Positions 4,832 through 5,331 of a DNA stretch of 5,331 nt are shown here, piece by piece. The notes beneath the pieces were generated by a model that was given only the letters and a program-made list of their open reading frames with translations, ran no database searches and was not told the origin of the DNA. This DNA is from Candidatus Uhrbacteria bacterium RIFOXYB12_FULL_58_10 (GTDB taxonomy: Bacteria > Patescibacteriota > Patescibacteriia > UBA9934 > GWF2-40-263). Location of the stretch: NCBI GenBank assembly GCA_943357275.1, contig CALRGL010000067.1:1-5331 (forward strand), read 5' to 3'. Every line of letters begins with the position of its first letter. Positions within the stretch are counted from its first letter, which is position 1. Made by a program: the position numbers and the translations under genes.

Positions 4832-5331
4832 GTGTTGTGGATGATTGTGGTCGTAAGGTTGGAAAAGCAATGACTTCTTTAATATTGCTTGCACCTGTGA
4901 TCAACATCACCATTCGATCAACGCCAATTCCAAGTCCGCAAGCAGGTGGCATTCCGTGCTTAATTGCTTCTAGATAGTCTGTATCTGTTTGATGTGCCTC
5001 ATCAAATCCGGCTTGTTCTCGTTCTTTTTCTTCAATAAAACGCTTTTCCAAATCTTCCGGATCATTGAGTTCGGAATAATTGTTTCCAATTTCACTTCCC
5101 ATGGCAAAGACTTCAAATCGCTCAACAAACCGAGGATCTGCCGATTTCTTGGCAAGGGGTGAGACTTCAATAGGATAATCAAAAATAATGGTTGGTTGAA
5201 TCAGTTGTTCTTCAACAAGTTCTTCAAACGCAAGGGCCATCAGTTCACCTGGTTTTTGAATACGCGCGATTGTTTCTGTATGTTGTTTCGAAATACGTGT
5301 GCTTAAAACGTCTTTCGCTGTTTTCAAGTCA
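4821..5331 (-). CDS. lysS: Lysyl-tRNA synthetase, class II, C-terminal part (5' end outside the window)
   Basis: The last 169 residues of a class II lysyl-tRNA synthetase, which charges tRNA-Lys in the cytoplasm. The frame is open to the window edge; the N-terminal OB-fold anticodon domain and motifs 1 and 2 are missing from view. What is seen is the end of the catalytic core: PTIIFDYPIEVSPLAK, then RFEVFAMGSEIGNNYSELNDP, then HGMPPACGLGIGVDRMVML, which is motif 3 with its invariant arginine, and the closing EVIAFPTLRP. This order and spacing are specific to LysS rather than AspRS or AsnRS. The C-terminus lies a few residues after FPTLRP, as is normal, so the 3' end is intact. It is the first visible gene of the leftward unit and overlaps the nucleotidyltransferase start by 11 bases. 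Confidence 0.95.
   Translation of the reverse strand, partial: DLKTAKDVLSTRISKQHTETIARIQKPGELMALAFEELVEEQLIQPTIIFDYPIEVSPLAKKSADPRFVERFEVFAMGSEIGNNYSELNDPEDLEKRFIEEKEREQAGFDEAHQTDTDYLEAIKHGMPPACGLGIGVDRMVMLITGASNIKEVIAFPTLRPQSSTTHES

Noticed and set aside
4832..4894. Longer nucleotidyltransferase starting at GTG 4894
   Set aside because: The extra 21 residues overlap conserved LysS coding sequence and precede the first family strand, which already begins right after ATG 4831.

Overview
This window looks like ordinary chromosomal housekeeping DNA from a bacterium with a compact, moderately AT-rich genome. Genes are packed tightly: junctions overlap by 4 and 11 bases or leave only 2 to 11 bases between genes. 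No internal start codon has a well-placed Shine-Dalgarno sequence. The gene order (gltX next to an M23 peptidase; lysS, a nucleotidyltransferase, alr and ftsQ in a row) does not match the classical model bacteria. Small proteins, coupled genes and weak ribosome binding sites fit a Candidate Phyla Radiation (Patescibacteria) type genome, but that placement is inference from style, not from a marker gene.

Plus strand, 1-1973: a rightward unit made of the 3' end of a class I glutamyl-tRNA synthetase gene (gltX, cut by the window edge), a secreted coiled-coil M23 (LytM-type) peptidoglycan endopeptidase whose ATG overlaps the gltX stop, and an unrecognised 87-residue protein with two membrane segments. 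The unit ends in a clear intrinsic terminator at 1946-1973.

Middle, 1974-2412: about 440 bases with no credible gene between two convergent units. It holds many short inverted repeats, several of them mutually exclusive, concentrated in the last 135 bases next to the ftsQ stop. I do not recognise it as any known RNA family. It is the least explained part of the window.

Minus strand, 5331-2413 (read leftward): the 3' end of a class II lysyl-tRNA synthetase gene (lysS, cut by the window edge), a small HxGH nucleotidyltransferase resembling archaeal RibL/TagD-type proteins, alanine racemase (alr) and the divisome protein FtsQ. The spacing suggests one operon linking translation, D-alanine supply for peptidoglycan, and septum assembly. 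With the M23 enzyme on the other strand, three of the six well-identified genes concern the cell wall or its division. I found no mobile element, CRISPR array, tRNA or rRNA, and no defence or otherwise exotic system.
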